A DNA stretch of 64,000 nucleotides from an uncultured Actinomycetes bacterium (lineage in GTDB: Bacteria; Actinomycetota; Actinomycetes; Actinomycetales; Bifidobacteriaceae). The position numbers and the translations under genes were made by a program. Below are positions 27,536 to 37,046 of the stretch, piece after piece. The notes below the pieces were generated by a model, which searched no databases, was not told where the DNA came from, and saw only the letters and a program-made list of their open reading frames with translations. The stretch lies in assembly GCA_900314875.1 (NCBI GenBank), contig OMWX01000002.1, positions 428,396 to 492,395 on the forward strand, in the 5' to 3' direction. How positions within the stretch are numbered: the first letter of the stretch is position 1; every line of letters begins with the position of its first letter.

Positions 27536-28306
27536 TTATCGGACGGCATATCCCGCACGGCTAAGAGACTGTTTGACGTCTTTTATAGTCAATTTGCCGA
27601 AATGAAATACAGAAGCTGCCAGAACCGCGTCTGCGCCTGCAGAGACGGCAGGCGGAAAATCTTCTGCTTTGCCCGCGCCGCCCGAAGCGATAATCGGAAT
27701 TTTAATTTCTTTCCGCATGTCGCTTATCATTTCCGTGTCGAAACCGTTTCCCGTCCCGTCGGCATCCATCGAATTAAGCAGAATCTCGCCGGCTCCCAAT
27801 TCTTGAGCGCGCTTTGCCCACCATACGGCATCGATTCCGGTCGACTGTTTCCCTCCCATCACAGTGACTTCATATCCGGACTGCGTATGCTGTTCTCCTT
27901 TTTCGCGTCTGGCATCAACTGACAAAACAAGAACCTGAGAGCCGAAACGCGAAGCTATATCGGATATAAGCTGAGGGTTTTTGATTGCTGCCGTGTTCAC
28001 ACCGACTTTATCTGCTCCGCATCTCAAGAGAGTATCTACGTCTTTGACGCTTCTCACTCCTCCGCCGACCGTCAGCGGTATAAAAACTTCCTCGGCAGTG
28101 CGAGTTACCGTATCGTAAGTCGTCTGTCTTTGCGAAGACGAGGCCGTGACATCAAGAAAAGTAAGTTCGTCTGCTCCCTGCTTAAAATATTCTCCGGCAA
28201 GCTGCACAGGGTCTCCCGCGTCGCGCAGATTCTGAAAATTCACGCCTTTAACGACTCTTCCGTTATCTACGTCCAGACATGGAATAACTCTTACTGCCAA
28301 TGACAT
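27536..28306 (-). CDS. hisF: Imidazole glycerol phosphate synthase cyclase subunit HisF
   Basis: A 256-residue (beta/alpha)8 enzyme that with HisH makes imidazole glycerol phosphate and AICAR. The N-terminal [16 protein letters not shown] with catalytic Asp and the second catalytic region [13 protein letters not shown] are intact. The start ATG directly follows the rlmN stop, and GAGGAGG lies inside the rlmN 3' end. The AICAR by-product links this step to PurH at the window start. HisH and HisA are not here. Confidence 0.96.
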   Translation of the reverse strand: MSLAVRVIPCLDVDNGRVVKGVNFQNLRDAGDPVQLAGEYFKQGADELTFLDVTASSSQRQTTYDTVTRTAEEVFIPLTVGGGVRSVKDVDTLLRCGADKVGVNTAAIKNPQLISDIASRFGSQVLVLSVDARREKGEQHTQSGYEVTVMGGKQSTGIDAVWWAKRAQELGAGEILLNSMDADGTGNGFDTEMISDMRKEIKIPIIASGGAGKAEDFPPAVSAGADAVLAASVFHFGKLTIKDVKQSLSRAGYAVR

Positions 28307-29479
28307 TTATTTTTCCTCCTCGCGAGATTCAGGCTTGTTTTTTGCCGCCAGCTGCCCGCATGCGCCGTCTATATCCGATCCTCTGGTGTCTCTCATGGTC
28401 GCCGCAATCCCGGCTCTGTGAAGAATATCGATAAACGCCTGCTCATCTTCAGGTTTCGAAGCAGTCCATTTCGACCCTTCCACGGGGTTAAGCGGAATCG
28501 GATTGACGTGAACCCAGTCGTCTCCGTAATGATTTAAACGCTTTGCCAGCAATTTAGCCTGTTTTGCGCTGTCGTTAATATCTTTCATAAGCGCATATTC
28601 GATGCTTACTCTCCGTCCTGACGACAAATAGTAATCGTGCGCCACGTTAAGAACCTGAGAAATATTAAAATGCTTATTCATCGGAACAAGCTCGTCGCGC
28701 AGCTTGTCGTCGGGAGCATGAAGGCTGACTGCAAGACGCACCGGAATATGTTCTGCTGCAAGTTTGCGAATACCCGGAACAATTCCGACAGTAGAAACTG
28801 TTATATTTCTTGCGGAAATGCCGAATCCTTCGTCGGGAAGAGCGCTTATCTGTCTTATTGCGCTTAAAACATTGCGATAATTGCTCATCGGCTCACCCAT
28901 ACCCATAAACACTATATTGCTTAACCGCCCTTCGCCGCCGGCAATAAGCCCGTCGCGCATTTGACGCGCAGCGATTCTGACCTGCTCAAGGATTTCTCCG
29001 GCAGACATGTTTCTGGAAAGCCCGAGTTTTCCTGTCGCGCAGAACGGGCATGCCATAGCGCAGCCGACCTGGCTTGAAACGCATAATGTCGCTCGCTGCG
29101 GATAGCGCATTAAAACAGATTCGACAAGAGAACCGTCACGCAGCTTCCACAATGTTTTTACCGTAGTTCCCCCGTCGGCTTTGCGAACGGCTTCAGGTGT
29201 TATCAATTCGGGAAAAAATTCATCCGATATGCGGCTTCTCGCGCCGGCAGGAAAATCGGTAAACGATTCCGGTTCGACGCTTAAATGCCTGTAGTAGTGA
29301 GTCGCAATCTGTTTTGCGCGAAACTTCGGAAGTTTCATTGAGACGACTTTTTCCGTGCGTTCCTCAGCAGATAAATCCGCAAAATGAACGGGAGGTTTGA
29401 AGATTTTGCTTTTGTTTTGGCTTTTGCTTTGAGTGTCGCTTTGAGCGCTGCTTTCGCGAAACGATTCTGACATTTCCAT
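28307..29479 (-). CDS. rlmN: Dual-specificity rRNA/tRNA methyltransferase RlmN
   Basis: A 390-residue radical-SAM enzyme that methylates C2 of A2503 in 23S rRNA and A37 of some tRNAs. The iron-sulphur cysteines CAMACPFC (Cys140, Cys144, Cys147) are present, along with GMGEP for SAM binding and a Cys near the C-terminus (DGACGQL) expected to be methyl-bearing. The first 30 or so residues are Ser/Gln/Lys-rich. ATG 29479 is chosen, and ATG 29473 with GGGA 7 bases upstream is equally possible. Confidence 0.95.
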   Translation of the reverse strand: MEMSESFRESSAQSDTQSKSQNKSKIFKPPVHFADLSAEERTEKVVSMKLPKFRAKQIATHYYRHLSVEPESFTDFPAGARSRISDEFFPELITPEAVRKADGGTTVKTLWKLRDGSLVESVLMRYPQRATLCVSSQVGCAMACPFCATGKLGLSRNMSAGEILEQVRIAARQMRDGLIAGGEGRLSNIVFMGMGEPMSNYRNVLSAIRQISALPDEGFGISARNITVSTVGIVPGIRKLAAEHIPVRLAVSLHAPDDKLRDELVPMNKHFNISQVLNVAHDYYLSSGRRVSIEYALMKDINDSAKQAKLLAKRLNHYGDDWVHVNPIPLNPVEGSKWTASKPEDEQAFIDILHRAGIAATMRDTRGSDIDGACGQLAAKNKPESREEEK

Positions 29480-29487
29480 ATCCCGCT

Positions 29488-30474
29488 TTACATTCCCGTT
29501 ACGGCGATAATCGCGCATACGAAAGGAGCGGATATGAGAATCGAATCGACTCGATCCACTATTCCGCCATGCCCTTTCAGCAAATGTCCCATGTCTTTAA
29601 TGCCAATGTCTCGCTTGAGCATTGAAGCGCACAAGTCTCCGAATGTTCCGGTAACGGAAACTGCTGTTCCCATAAGGATTAACAATGACCATTTTTGCGC
29701 GAAAAATTCGTGCGAATAAGTGAAAAATCCTATGCACAACGCTGCAGCAGCGCAAAAAAATGCCGAACCGAGCAGTCCTTCATAAGACTTTTTCGGAGAA
29801 ATCCTGGAAGACAATTTGTGTTTTCCGAACATTGCTCCGAAGAATAATCCTCCCAAATCGCCGGCAGCCGGAATGAAAATCGACATAAATGCGTGCGCGG
29901 CCGGATGTCCCCATGTAAGCGGCAAAATTATGAAACACGACAAAACAGTTATATATCCGACAACCATAAGAGACACGCCCACATGAGCAACGCGGTCGGC
30001 AAGCAGTCTGTCTGCTCCCGATTCTTTTGCTTTTATCGTGGGAGAATCGCATGTCGGCTTAATCTGCACAGCTTTTGAAACGCGCGCTTTTTCTTCAAAC
30101 TGAAATGAAGAAGCAATCACAACCCAAACAGCAGAACAAAGCGTTCCTATAACCATTGCTGCCGCATGTTGTTCGCAATAATATCCTGCCAGAAAAGTCA
30201 AAGAAGTCGATATCGACAAAGCAAAAAACGGAATGCGAAAATTCACGGCAGCAAAATCGACGCGCAACTCCCATACAGCCAGCGCAGTAACGACAACAAT
30301 AAGAGCCATAAACAGGTCGGTGCGCCAGACAAGCGAACCGACAATCACGACAATCAGCATTATTCCGGTTGCAGTGGCCTGAACCATATTTCTGCCGGTT
30401 TTTTTGTTTATCTCTTCGAGTGCTTCTTCCGCATCGCTGTAAGACACATGAAACGCCTCTCTGGTCTGTCCCAT
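29488..30474 (-). CDS. cdsA: Phosphatidate cytidylyltransferase CdsA
   Basis: A 328-residue membrane enzyme that makes CDP-diacylglycerol from CTP and phosphatidic acid. The C-terminal signature is complete: RISPKKSYEG, then FGDLCASMLKRDIGIKDMG and GHGGIVDRVDS. About eight hydrophobic segments precede it. CDP-diacylglycerol is the substrate of the PgsA encoded at 18416-19054. It follows frr by 42 bases, in the widely conserved order frr-cdsA. Confidence 0.95.
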   Translation of the reverse strand: MGQTREAFHVSYSDAEEALEEINKKTGRNMVQATATGIMLIVVIVGSLVWRTDLFMALIVVVTALAVWELRVDFAAVNFRIPFFALSISTSLTFLAGYYCEQHAAAMVIGTLCSAVWVVIASSFQFEEKARVSKAVQIKPTCDSPTIKAKESGADRLLADRVAHVGVSLMVVGYITVLSCFIILPLTWGHPAAHAFMSIFIPAAGDLGGLFFGAMFGKHKLSSRISPKKSYEGLLGSAFFCAAAALCIGFFTYSHEFFAQKWSLLILMGTAVSVTGTFGDLCASMLKRDIGIKDMGHLLKGHGGIVDRVDSILISAPFVCAIIAVTGM

Positions 30475-30516
30475 ACGATTTTCTCCGAGAATTTCGATTC
30501 CGTTTGCAACAATTTT

Positions 30517-31071
30517 TCAGACAGAAAGAATTTCTTTCTCTTTACCCGCAAGAAGCGAATCGATTTTATCTGTCGTTTTCTTCGTGATTGCTTCAAGCTC
30601 TTTTTGCAAACGTTTTCCGTCATCTTCGCCGATCTGACCGTCTTTTACGGATGCTTCAACGGCTTCCTTGGTTTTTCGGCGAATGTTTCGAACAGCAATC
30701 TTGCCTTCCTCGGCTTTCGCGCGTACCAGTTTCACATAATCTTTTCGGCGTTCTTCGGTCAATTCGGGAAGAGTAACGCGAATAACATTGCCGTCGCGGT
30801 TCGGATTGACTCCCAAATCTGAGTCTCGAATCGCCTTTTCCACAGCGGGAGCCTGACTTGCGTCGAACGGCGTCACTGCCAAGGTTCTTGTTTCGGCTAC
30901 GGTAATCGTCGCCAGAGATTTCAAAGGCGTTTCAGTGCCGTAATATTCGACTGTAATATCGTTGAGGAATGCCGGATTTGCGCGGCCTGTGCGAATTGAA
31001 GCGAAGTGCTCTTCAGTGGCCGATACCGTTTTTTCCATCTGTTCCGAAGCTTTATCGATTTCCGAAGCCAT
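30517..31071 (-). CDS. frr: Ribosome recycling factor
   Basis: A 184-residue protein that splits post-termination ribosomes with EF-G. The N-terminal helix with SIRTGRANP and the C-terminal ELTEERRKDYVKLVRAKAEEG motif are typical, and length is as expected. It belongs to the rpsB-tsf-pyrH-frr-cdsA series and starts 81 bases after pyrH. Confidence 0.96.
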   Translation of the reverse strand: MASEIDKASEQMEKTVSATEEHFASIRTGRANPAFLNDITVEYYGTETPLKSLATITVAETRTLAVTPFDASQAPAVEKAIRDSDLGVNPNRDGNVIRVTLPELTEERRKDYVKLVRAKAEEGKIAVRNIRRKTKEAVEASVKDGQIGEDDGKRLQKELEAITKKTTDKIDSLLAGKEKEILSV

Positions 31072-31152
31072 TTTTCTCCTGTCGTCGTTTTTACTGTTAT
31101 TAAATTTTATGTCTGAAATTTATTATTCGCTAATTCGGCGCGGGTTATATTT

Positions 31153-31896
31153 TTACGCGAAAATGTCGTCGCACAGTCCCACGTATGTTCCGTTTGACTT
31201 GCCTAAAAGCGCGCGCGTGACATTGCCGCTTTCTTCAAGTCCGAATACTTCGATAGGCATGCAATTGTCACGAGCCATAGACATTGCAGAAGCATCCATA
31301 ACCGCAATTCCGTCTACGAGCGCGCGCTGGTAGCTGAGTTTGGCAAATTTCTTCGCATCTGGATTTTTGCGAGGATCGTCCGAATACACCCCGTCCACGC
31401 CGTTTTTGCCCATAAGAACCGATTCGCAGTGAATTTCCAAGGCTCGCTGAACCGAGACAGTGTCCGTCGAGAAATACGGCATTCCGGCTCCCGCGCCGAA
31501 AATAACAACGCGCCCTTTTTCCAAATGCCTTATCGCTTTCAAAGGAATATACGGTTCCGCAACCTGTCCCATGGCAATCGCGGTTTGAACGCGCGTAGAC
31601 TGACCGTCCTGCTCGAGAAAATCCTGAAGAGCAAGACAGTTCATAACAGTTCCGAGCATGCCCATATAATCCGCCCGCGCTCTGGCAAGTCCTGCTTTGC
31701 TTAATTCGGCGCCGCGAAAGAAGTTTCCTCCGCCGACGACGATTGCAACTTGTATGCCTTCATCGCAGGCTTCATGTATTTCGCGGGCAATTGAAGACAC
31801 GACAGCCGTATCGATTCCGACTTTTCCTCCGCCGAAAGCCTCGCCTGAAAGTTTCAGAAGAACTCTGCGTGCCTGATTATCAGTTGTCGTGTTCAT
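31153..31896 (-). CDS. pyrH: Uridylate kinase PyrH
   Basis: A 247-residue amino-acid-kinase-fold enzyme that phosphorylates UMP. The N-terminal [21 protein letters not shown] and the [14 protein letters not shown] nucleotide motif are clear. AAGGA lies 5 bases before the ATG at 31896, so the frame upstream to 31935 is not used. The hexameric bacterial enzyme is usually activated by GTP and inhibited by UTP. It is separated from tsf by a terminator-like hairpin. Confidence 0.96.
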   Translation of the reverse strand: MNTTTDNQARRVLLKLSGEAFGGGKVGIDTAVVSSIAREIHEACDEGIQVAIVVGGGNFFRGAELSKAGLARARADYMGMLGTVMNCLALQDFLEQDGQSTRVQTAIAMGQVAEPYIPLKAIRHLEKGRVVIFGAGAGMPYFSTDTVSVQRALEIHCESVLMGKNGVDGVYSDDPRKNPDAKKFAKLSYQRALVDGIAVMDASAMSMARDNCMPIEVFGLEESGNVTRALLGKSNGTYVGLCDDIFA

Positions 31897-32013
31897 AGTA
31901 TCCTTTCGCCGATACGCGCTGTTAATCTTATTCAATCCTACCGGCGAAGCATGACCTGAACGACACGCTCATGCGAAAAATATTTCCGGGACAAAAATAA
32001 TGATTTGAATAAC

Positions 32014-32044
32014 AAAAGCGGCGGAAACACGCGCGTGCCGCCGC
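32014..32044 (-). terminator. Intrinsic terminator after tsf
   Basis: GCGGCGG (32018-32024) pairs with CCGCCGC (32038-32044), with a CACGCGCGTG palindrome between. Read on the minus strand the stem ends in TTTTGTT. It could make expression of pyrH lower than that of rpsB-tsf. Confidence 0.7.
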
Positions 32045-32101
32045 CGTTTTACATTCAAACCGCGCATTTGCAGTCAAACCGCAAACCGGGTTTTGCGAGG
32101 T

Positions 32102-32971
32102 TTACTCTTCGGTTCCTTCAGCTTCGTCGTCGCCTTTGCCTACCTCAATGCGGGCAAAAGCAAACGCTTTGCCGCCGGCTTCGTTGAACAGATCCTGAAC
32201 AGTCTTGGAACCGTCCTTGACAAAGGGCTGTTCCAAAAGAACAGTTTCCTTGTAGAAAGCATTCAAACGACCTTCGACAATCTTAGGAATAATTTTCTCA
32301 GGCTTGCCTTCTGCAAGAGACTTCTCCGTGGCAACGCGAGTCTCAGACTCAACAACCTCGGCGGGAACGTCTTCGCGGGTAAGCCACTGAGCGCCCATTG
32401 CGGAAATCTGCAAAGCAACGTCGTGAGCTACGGCAGCGCCGGCCTCGTCGGTCGCGATAAGAGAAACGATTGACGGAGGAAGCTCGACGGACTTGCGGTG
32501 AGCGTAAATTTCAACATGAGGTCCGGAAACGGCTGCAACCTGTCCGAGCTTTACGTGCTCATGGAACAAAGCGCCGGCTTCGTCAATCTGATCCTTAACG
32601 GTTCCTTCCTTGGCGGCAGCGGCAAGAACAGCGTCCTTGTCGGCAGCGCCGGCCTTGGAAACCGCAGCGATGATTTCATCGCCGAATTCGACAAACTGCG
32701 GAGTCTTCGCAACGAAGTCAGTCTCCGAGTTAAGTTCTACTGCGTAGCCGGTCTGACCTTCTGCGGAATCTACGATTACAGAAGCGATAAGACCTTCCTG
32801 AGCCTTGCGGCCCTCGCGCTTTCCCGCAGCCTGAATTCCGGCGGCGCGGATGATTTCCTTGGCGCGGGCAACGTCACCTTCAGCCTCGGTCAAAGCTTTC
32901 TTAACGTCCATCATTCCGGCGCCCGTATCGTCACGCACCTGCTTAATGAGTGCGGCAGTAATCTTTGCCAT
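32102..32971 (-). CDS. tsf: Translation elongation factor Ts
   Basis: A 289-residue nucleotide exchange factor for EF-Tu. It begins MAKITAALIKQVRDDTGAGMMD, including the TDVPF-region equivalents, with the two core repeats (about 55-150 and 150-265). A GAGGAG site precedes the ATG. It is in the ordinary rpsB-tsf pair, 113 bases after rpsB. A short Glu-rich C-terminal tail is present. Confidence 0.96.
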   Translation of the reverse strand: MAKITAALIKQVRDDTGAGMMDVKKALTEAEGDVARAKEIIRAAGIQAAGKREGRKAQEGLIASVIVDSAEGQTGYAVELNSETDFVAKTPQFVEFGDEIIAAVSKAGAADKDAVLAAAAKEGTVKDQIDEAGALFHEHVKLGQVAAVSGPHVEIYAHRKSVELPPSIVSLIATDEAGAAVAHDVALQISAMGAQWLTREDVPAEVVESETRVATEKSLAEGKPEKIIPKIVEGRLNAFYKETVLLEQPFVKDGSKTVQDLFNEAGGKAFAFARIEVGKGDDEAEGTEE

Positions 32972-33084
32972 TTTTCTCCTCTGGAATTAACCCGCTTTTG
33001 AGACTGCAAAGCTTTAGAAGCTCAGAAGTCTCAAAAACGGCATTTTATGATTATTCATGCCTTGCGGCGGGAAACGAAAAGAAA

Positions 33085-33921
33085 TTACTTCGTTTCTTCA
33101 GTCTTGTCTGCTTCTTCAGTCTTGACTGATTCTTCATCTTTGCGAGCCGAATCGTTCTTCTTAAGCAAATCGGCTTCCCATTCGGCCATGGGCTGCTCCG
33201 AAGCTGCCTTGTTTGCAGAAGCTGCCTTGCCGGAACGGGCAAGAAGACCCTCGGCAACCGCGTCTGCTGCCAAAACCGTGAGAATCTCGACGGAACGAAT
33301 AGCATCGTCGTTGGCGGGAATCGGGTAATCGACAACATCGGGATCGCAGTTTGTGTCAACGAGAGCCACAACCGGGATTCCGAGCTTGTGAGCTTCCTGC
33401 ACAGCCAAAGATTCCTTGTTGATATCAACAACAAAAAGAACGGAAGGAGTGCGGTTCATGTTGCGAATGCCGCCAAGCTGCTTTACAAGCTTGTCCTTCT
33501 CGCGCTCCAAAAGCAAAAGTTCTTTCTTCGTCAGACCCGAAGCATGAACATCGGTGAAATCAATCTCTTCGAGTTCCTTCATACGGGAAACGCGCTTGGA
33601 CACAGTCTGGAAATTGGTAAGCATACCGCCCAGCCAGCGCTCCGAAACATAAGGCATTGCAACGCGAGAAGCCTGAGCTGCGACAGTTTCGGCAGCCTGC
33701 TTCTTTGTGCCTACGAAGAGAACGGTTCCGTTATGAGCGACAGTCTGCTTTATGAAGTCGTAAGCCTGGTCGATAAGCTCAAGAGACTTGAACAAATCGA
33801 TGATGTGAATACCGTTGCGCTCCGTAAGAATGTACTGCTTCATCTTAGGATTCCAGCGGCGGGTCTGGTGTCCGAAGTGAACACCGGCCTTAAGCATTTC
33901 GCTCATTGCAATCTGAGTCAT
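33085..33921 (-). CDS. rpsB: 30S ribosomal protein uS2
   Basis: A 278-residue ribosomal protein with the uS2 signatures [18 protein letters not shown] near the start and the [20 protein letters not shown] segment. The C-terminal extension of about 35 residues is rich in Lys, Glu, Ser and Thr. AAAGG precedes the ATG. It is the first gene of the minus-strand series, and a long leader lies upstream. Confidence 0.97.
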   Translation of the reverse strand: MTQIAMSEMLKAGVHFGHQTRRWNPKMKQYILTERNGIHIIDLFKSLELIDQAYDFIKQTVAHNGTVLFVGTKKQAAETVAAQASRVAMPYVSERWLGGMLTNFQTVSKRVSRMKELEEIDFTDVHASGLTKKELLLLEREKDKLVKQLGGIRNMNRTPSVLFVVDINKESLAVQEAHKLGIPVVALVDTNCDPDVVDYPIPANDDAIRSVEILTVLAADAVAEGLLARSGKAASANKAASEQPMAEWEADLLKKNDSARKDEESVKTEEADKTEETK

Positions 33922-34122
33922 TTTATGACCTTTCTGTCGGTTATTGCCTGGCCATGCATAACTGAGCGCAGCCGGAAAACCGGCCGACCGACGCAGTATG
34001 TCGCAGACATGGCGCGATATGTGATGCGGATCGGATTAATTGCGATTTCCGATACCTGCAACATTATCGAAAATCATTAAAATGCATCAAAATAAACTAT
34101 ACGGCACGGATAAGACATTATA
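33922..34122 (-). promoter_or_regulatory. Long leader and putative promoter of rpsB
   Basis: On the minus strand a perfect -10 TATAAT is at 34122-34117, which would give a leader of about 190 bases. A second weak box, TATAGT, is at 34101-34096. The leader contains the hairpin GCCGG-TTTT-CCGGC about 45-60 bases before the start codon. Autogenous control by uS2 is known for rpsB leaders in other bacteria. Here it is only inferred. Confidence 0.45.
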
Positions 34123-34154
34123 AACCAGGATCGGTTTTGCCGCTTTTCCGGCGT

Positions 34155-34637
34155 TTATCGCATTTCTCGCATTTTGCGAAGAGCCGCTCTGCGTTCTTCT
34201 TTTTCGAGACGATCCAAATAAACATGCCCGTCGAGGTGGTCGCATTCATGCTGGAGCATTCTGCCCATAAGACCGTCGCCTTCGAGAGTAATCGGATTGC
34301 CCTTCAGGTCGATTCCGGTTACTTTCGCATAATTTGCGCGGCGCGTTTTATACCAAAGCCCCGGAACGGACAGACAGCCTTCTTCTCCGTATTGTTCTCC
34401 GTCGGTTTCGACAAGAACCGGATTAAGAACGTACCCGATTTTTCCGCCGATATTGTATGAAAAAGCGCGAAAGCTGACTCCGATTTGATTAGCAGAAAGA
34501 CCCGCGCGGCCGGGGTCGTCCACAGTTTCAAGCAAATCGTCAACAAGACGCTCGATATTGGGCGTAATCTTTTTTATCTCGTCGCACGGCGTGCGCAAAA
34601 CAGGATCCGGAACGACTCGAATCTCTCGTATTGCCAC
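34155..34637 (-). CDS. def: Peptide deformylase
   Basis: A 160-residue metalloenzyme that removes the N-formyl group from new proteins. All three motifs are present: AGLSANQIG (motif 1, with S in place of the usual A), EGCLSVPG with the metal Cys, and QHECDHLDG with the two metal His and catalytic Glu. The metal is usually Fe(II). It is 55 bases after the acyl-CoA synthetase gene. Confidence 0.96.
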   Translation of the reverse strand: MAIREIRVVPDPVLRTPCDEIKKITPNIERLVDDLLETVDDPGRAGLSANQIGVSFRAFSYNIGGKIGYVLNPVLVETDGEQYGEEGCLSVPGLWYKTRRANYAKVTGIDLKGNPITLEGDGLMGRMLQHECDHLDGHVYLDRLEKEERRAALRKMREMR

Positions 34638-34692
34638 AAAACCTCCCGATTAAATTGGAAATAGCAGATTATTTCTGACTGCTTTGAATATT

Positions 34693-36918
34693 TTAATTAT
34701 CCGACAGCTTATCATCGGGACTCGAATCAGCTTCGAATGCGGACTCAGAAGCAGACTCGCAGGCTGAACCTGTTGCGAAATCAGGCGACGATTGTTTGTC
34801 GGATTTGCGGTTTATTTTGTCTGCGCCTGTTCTGACTGCATTGTTCGCGCCGCTTGAGGAGTCTGCGCTTGCGAAGTCCGCATTTGCGCCGTTTTCATTA
34901 TTTTCGATGCTGTCGGCATTTTCAGTAATGCGTCTTGCAGCATTGGCAACCGCGTCGCTTATGCGTTTGGTGCTCTTTTCCACGAAAGGAGCTGCGGCGT
35001 CGCTTATGCGCTTTGCATTTTTCTCGACAAAAGGAGCAGCAGCATCGCGAACCTGCGCGGCTGACGACATGATTTTTGCCGAAGGAGCCGGGCTCATAGA
35101 CGTTGCCTGCGGGGCGTAAAGCTCATTTTTGATCACATCGTCATATTTGCGAATCACGGCGGGACGTATAACCTTAAGGCTTGCTGTCATGGTTCCGCTT
35201 TCCTGCGAGAAATCCTCGGACAGAATCACGAATTTTCGTATAGATTCCGCGCGCGAAACGGTTGAATTGACCTTGTCGACGTATTGCTGAACAAATCCTC
35301 TCACGGCTTCATTGCAGGCATCGGACTTCAAATCGATATCTTCGCCCATCCCGTGAGATTTCTTCCATGTTTCCAGCATTCCTTCATCCAGCGTAATCAG
35401 AGCCGAAATGAAGGGCATATTATCGCCCACGACGACCGCCTGCGAAACAATCGGACATGATTTGAGAATGCTTTCCATCGGAGACGGACTGATATTTTTT
35501 CCGCCTGCCGTGATGATAATGTCTTTTTTGCGGCCGGTAATATACACAAATCCGTCATCGTCAATGCTGGCAAGGTCTCCCGTGCGCAGCCAATCGCCGT
35601 CAAATGCTTCGCGCGTCTTTTTTTCATTGTTGTAATAACCTTTGAAAACGCCGTCGCCCTTAATTTCCAGCTCGTCGTCGTCTGAAAGACGCACTCCGAT
35701 TCCGGGTCCCGGTTTTCCGACCGAACCGATTCTGTTTGCATTCTCAAAATTGACAAGACAGGGAGCAGCCGTTTCGGTAAGCCCGTATCCCTGAATAAAC
35801 GTTATCCCGTCTATCGCATTGAAGAAATGCGCAAGATCGGTATCCATGGGCGCTCCGCCGCTTGCGAGAAAATCAATCGAATTCCCCAAAGCCGACCGCA
35901 GAGAAGAGCCTATCGCGCCTTCATAAAATTTATGTTTCATCTTGTCTTTGAAGGAATGAGGTATCCCGGCCTGCTCATCTTTATCCCACTGAACGTAATG
36001 AGCAAAAGCAGCTGCAAAAACATGCCCTTTGACTCCGGCGCCGGCTTTTTGGGAAGCAGCATTGTAAACTTTCTCGAAAACTCGCGGAACCGCAAGCAGA
36101 TACGTGGGCTTAAACGAACGCAAATCGGCGAGAAGGTGTTTTGCATCGGAAACATACCCGATGGTTCCGGAAGCTCCGACGGCCGCATACTGGACAAATC
36201 TGGCAAAACAGTGTGCAAGCGGAAGGAAAAGAAGCAGACGGGTGGGATCCTTGTAAAGCATGTGCGGAACCACGTCGTAGCCTGCAAAAACAATATGCGT
36301 GAAATTGCGGTTTGTCAAAACGACGCCCTTGGATTTTCCTGTAGACCCGGAAGTGAAAACTATTGTCAGAACATCGTCGGCTTTTACTTTCTCAATCGCT
36401 GCTTCGAGAGTCTTCTCGTTGACGCCTTCTCCCCATTCGGCCACAGAATCCAAACCGCCGGAATCATAGGTAAAAAGATATTTAATACTTCCGATTTCAG
36501 AGCGGACAGACTCTACCGCGCTTCCTCTTCCCGCGTCGGAAACAAAAGCAATCACGGGCTTTGTCTCTTCCGTAATCGTCTGCACCTGCGAAACAGAATC
36601 CGTCTCATATACCGGGACGGTAACTGCGCCGATCGCAGCACAGGCAAAATCCGTAATTCCCCATTCATAGCGCGTGGGAGAATAAATAAGCACATTGTCG
36701 CCTTTTTTAACGCCCAGCGCGATAAGACCTTTTGCAACTTTGCGAACCGTTGCAAGCATTTCTTCGGCCGTGACGGCAACCCAGCCGCTTCCCGAGTCAT
36801 CGGCGTATTTCGCTATCTGCGACTGCGGAGATCTGAATGCTCTTTTCGCAAGAAGCGAATAAACTGTGTCTTCATCCGTCGTTGACGTAACCTCGGGAGT
36901 AAAATATTCACGCAACAT
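34693..36918 (-). CDS. Long-chain acyl-CoA synthetase (AMP-forming) with repetitive C-terminal tail
   Basis: A 741-residue adenylating enzyme, FadD-like. P-loop-type TIVFTSGSTGKSKGV, the GYGLTETA motif and the TGDLASIDDDGFVYITGRKKD hinge are present, indicating acyl-AMP then acyl-CoA formation from fatty acids. After the catalytic domain (to about residue 600) comes a low-complexity tail with a 15-residue repeat, AAPFVEKxxKRISDA (45-bp units starting 34952 and 34997). The ATG at 36918 has no ribosome-binding site but lies 7 bases after a perfect -10, so the mRNA may be leaderless. The exact acyl chain length cannot be read. Confidence 0.9.
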   Translation of the reverse strand: MLREYFTPEVTSTTDEDTVYSLLAKRAFRSPQSQIAKYADDSGSGWVAVTAEEMLATVRKVAKGLIALGVKKGDNVLIYSPTRYEWGITDFACAAIGAVTVPVYETDSVSQVQTITEETKPVIAFVSDAGRGSAVESVRSEIGSIKYLFTYDSGGLDSVAEWGEGVNEKTLEAAIEKVKADDVLTIVFTSGSTGKSKGVVLTNRNFTHIVFAGYDVVPHMLYKDPTRLLLFLPLAHCFARFVQYAAVGASGTIGYVSDAKHLLADLRSFKPTYLLAVPRVFEKVYNAASQKAGAGVKGHVFAAAFAHYVQWDKDEQAGIPHSFKDKMKHKFYEGAIGSSLRSALGNSIDFLASGGAPMDTDLAHFFNAIDGITFIQGYGLTETAAPCLVNFENANRIGSVGKPGPGIGVRLSDDDELEIKGDGVFKGYYNNEKKTREAFDGDWLRTGDLASIDDDGFVYITGRKKDIIITAGGKNISPSPMESILKSCPIVSQAVVVGDNMPFISALITLDEGMLETWKKSHGMGEDIDLKSDACNEAVRGFVQQYVDKVNSTVSRAESIRKFVILSEDFSQESGTMTASLKVIRPAVIRKYDDVIKNELYAPQATSMSPAPSAKIMSSAAQVRDAAAPFVEKNAKRISDAAAPFVEKSTKRISDAVANAARRITENADSIENNENGANADFASADSSSGANNAVRTGADKINRKSDKQSSPDFATGSACESASESAFEADSSPDDKLSDN

Positions 36919-36925
36919 AAGAAAA

Positions 36926-36931
36926 ATTATA
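36926..36931 (-). promoter_or_regulatory. -10 box of a probable leaderless promoter
   Basis: TATAAT on the minus strand at 36931-36926. The A of the downstream ATG (36918) is at the distance expected for +1. No convincing -35 was found. Confidence 0.5.
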
Positions 36932-36972
36932 CATCCGCACACGCCGGAACGCGCACGGATGCATATTTATAA

Positions 36973-36994
36973 TCTGACAGATTTACATGTCAGA
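36973..36994 (-). terminator. Weak hairpin between the DUF6459-like gene and the acyl-CoA synthetase gene
   Basis: TCTGACA (36973-36979) pairs with TGTCAGA (36988-36994). Only a short AT-rich stretch follows on the minus strand, so termination is not assured. Confidence 0.35.
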
Positions 36995-37046
36995 ACAGGC
37001 TGTTTTCAAATTTCCGAAACAAACTGTTTTCCGGAACAAAGCCGCG

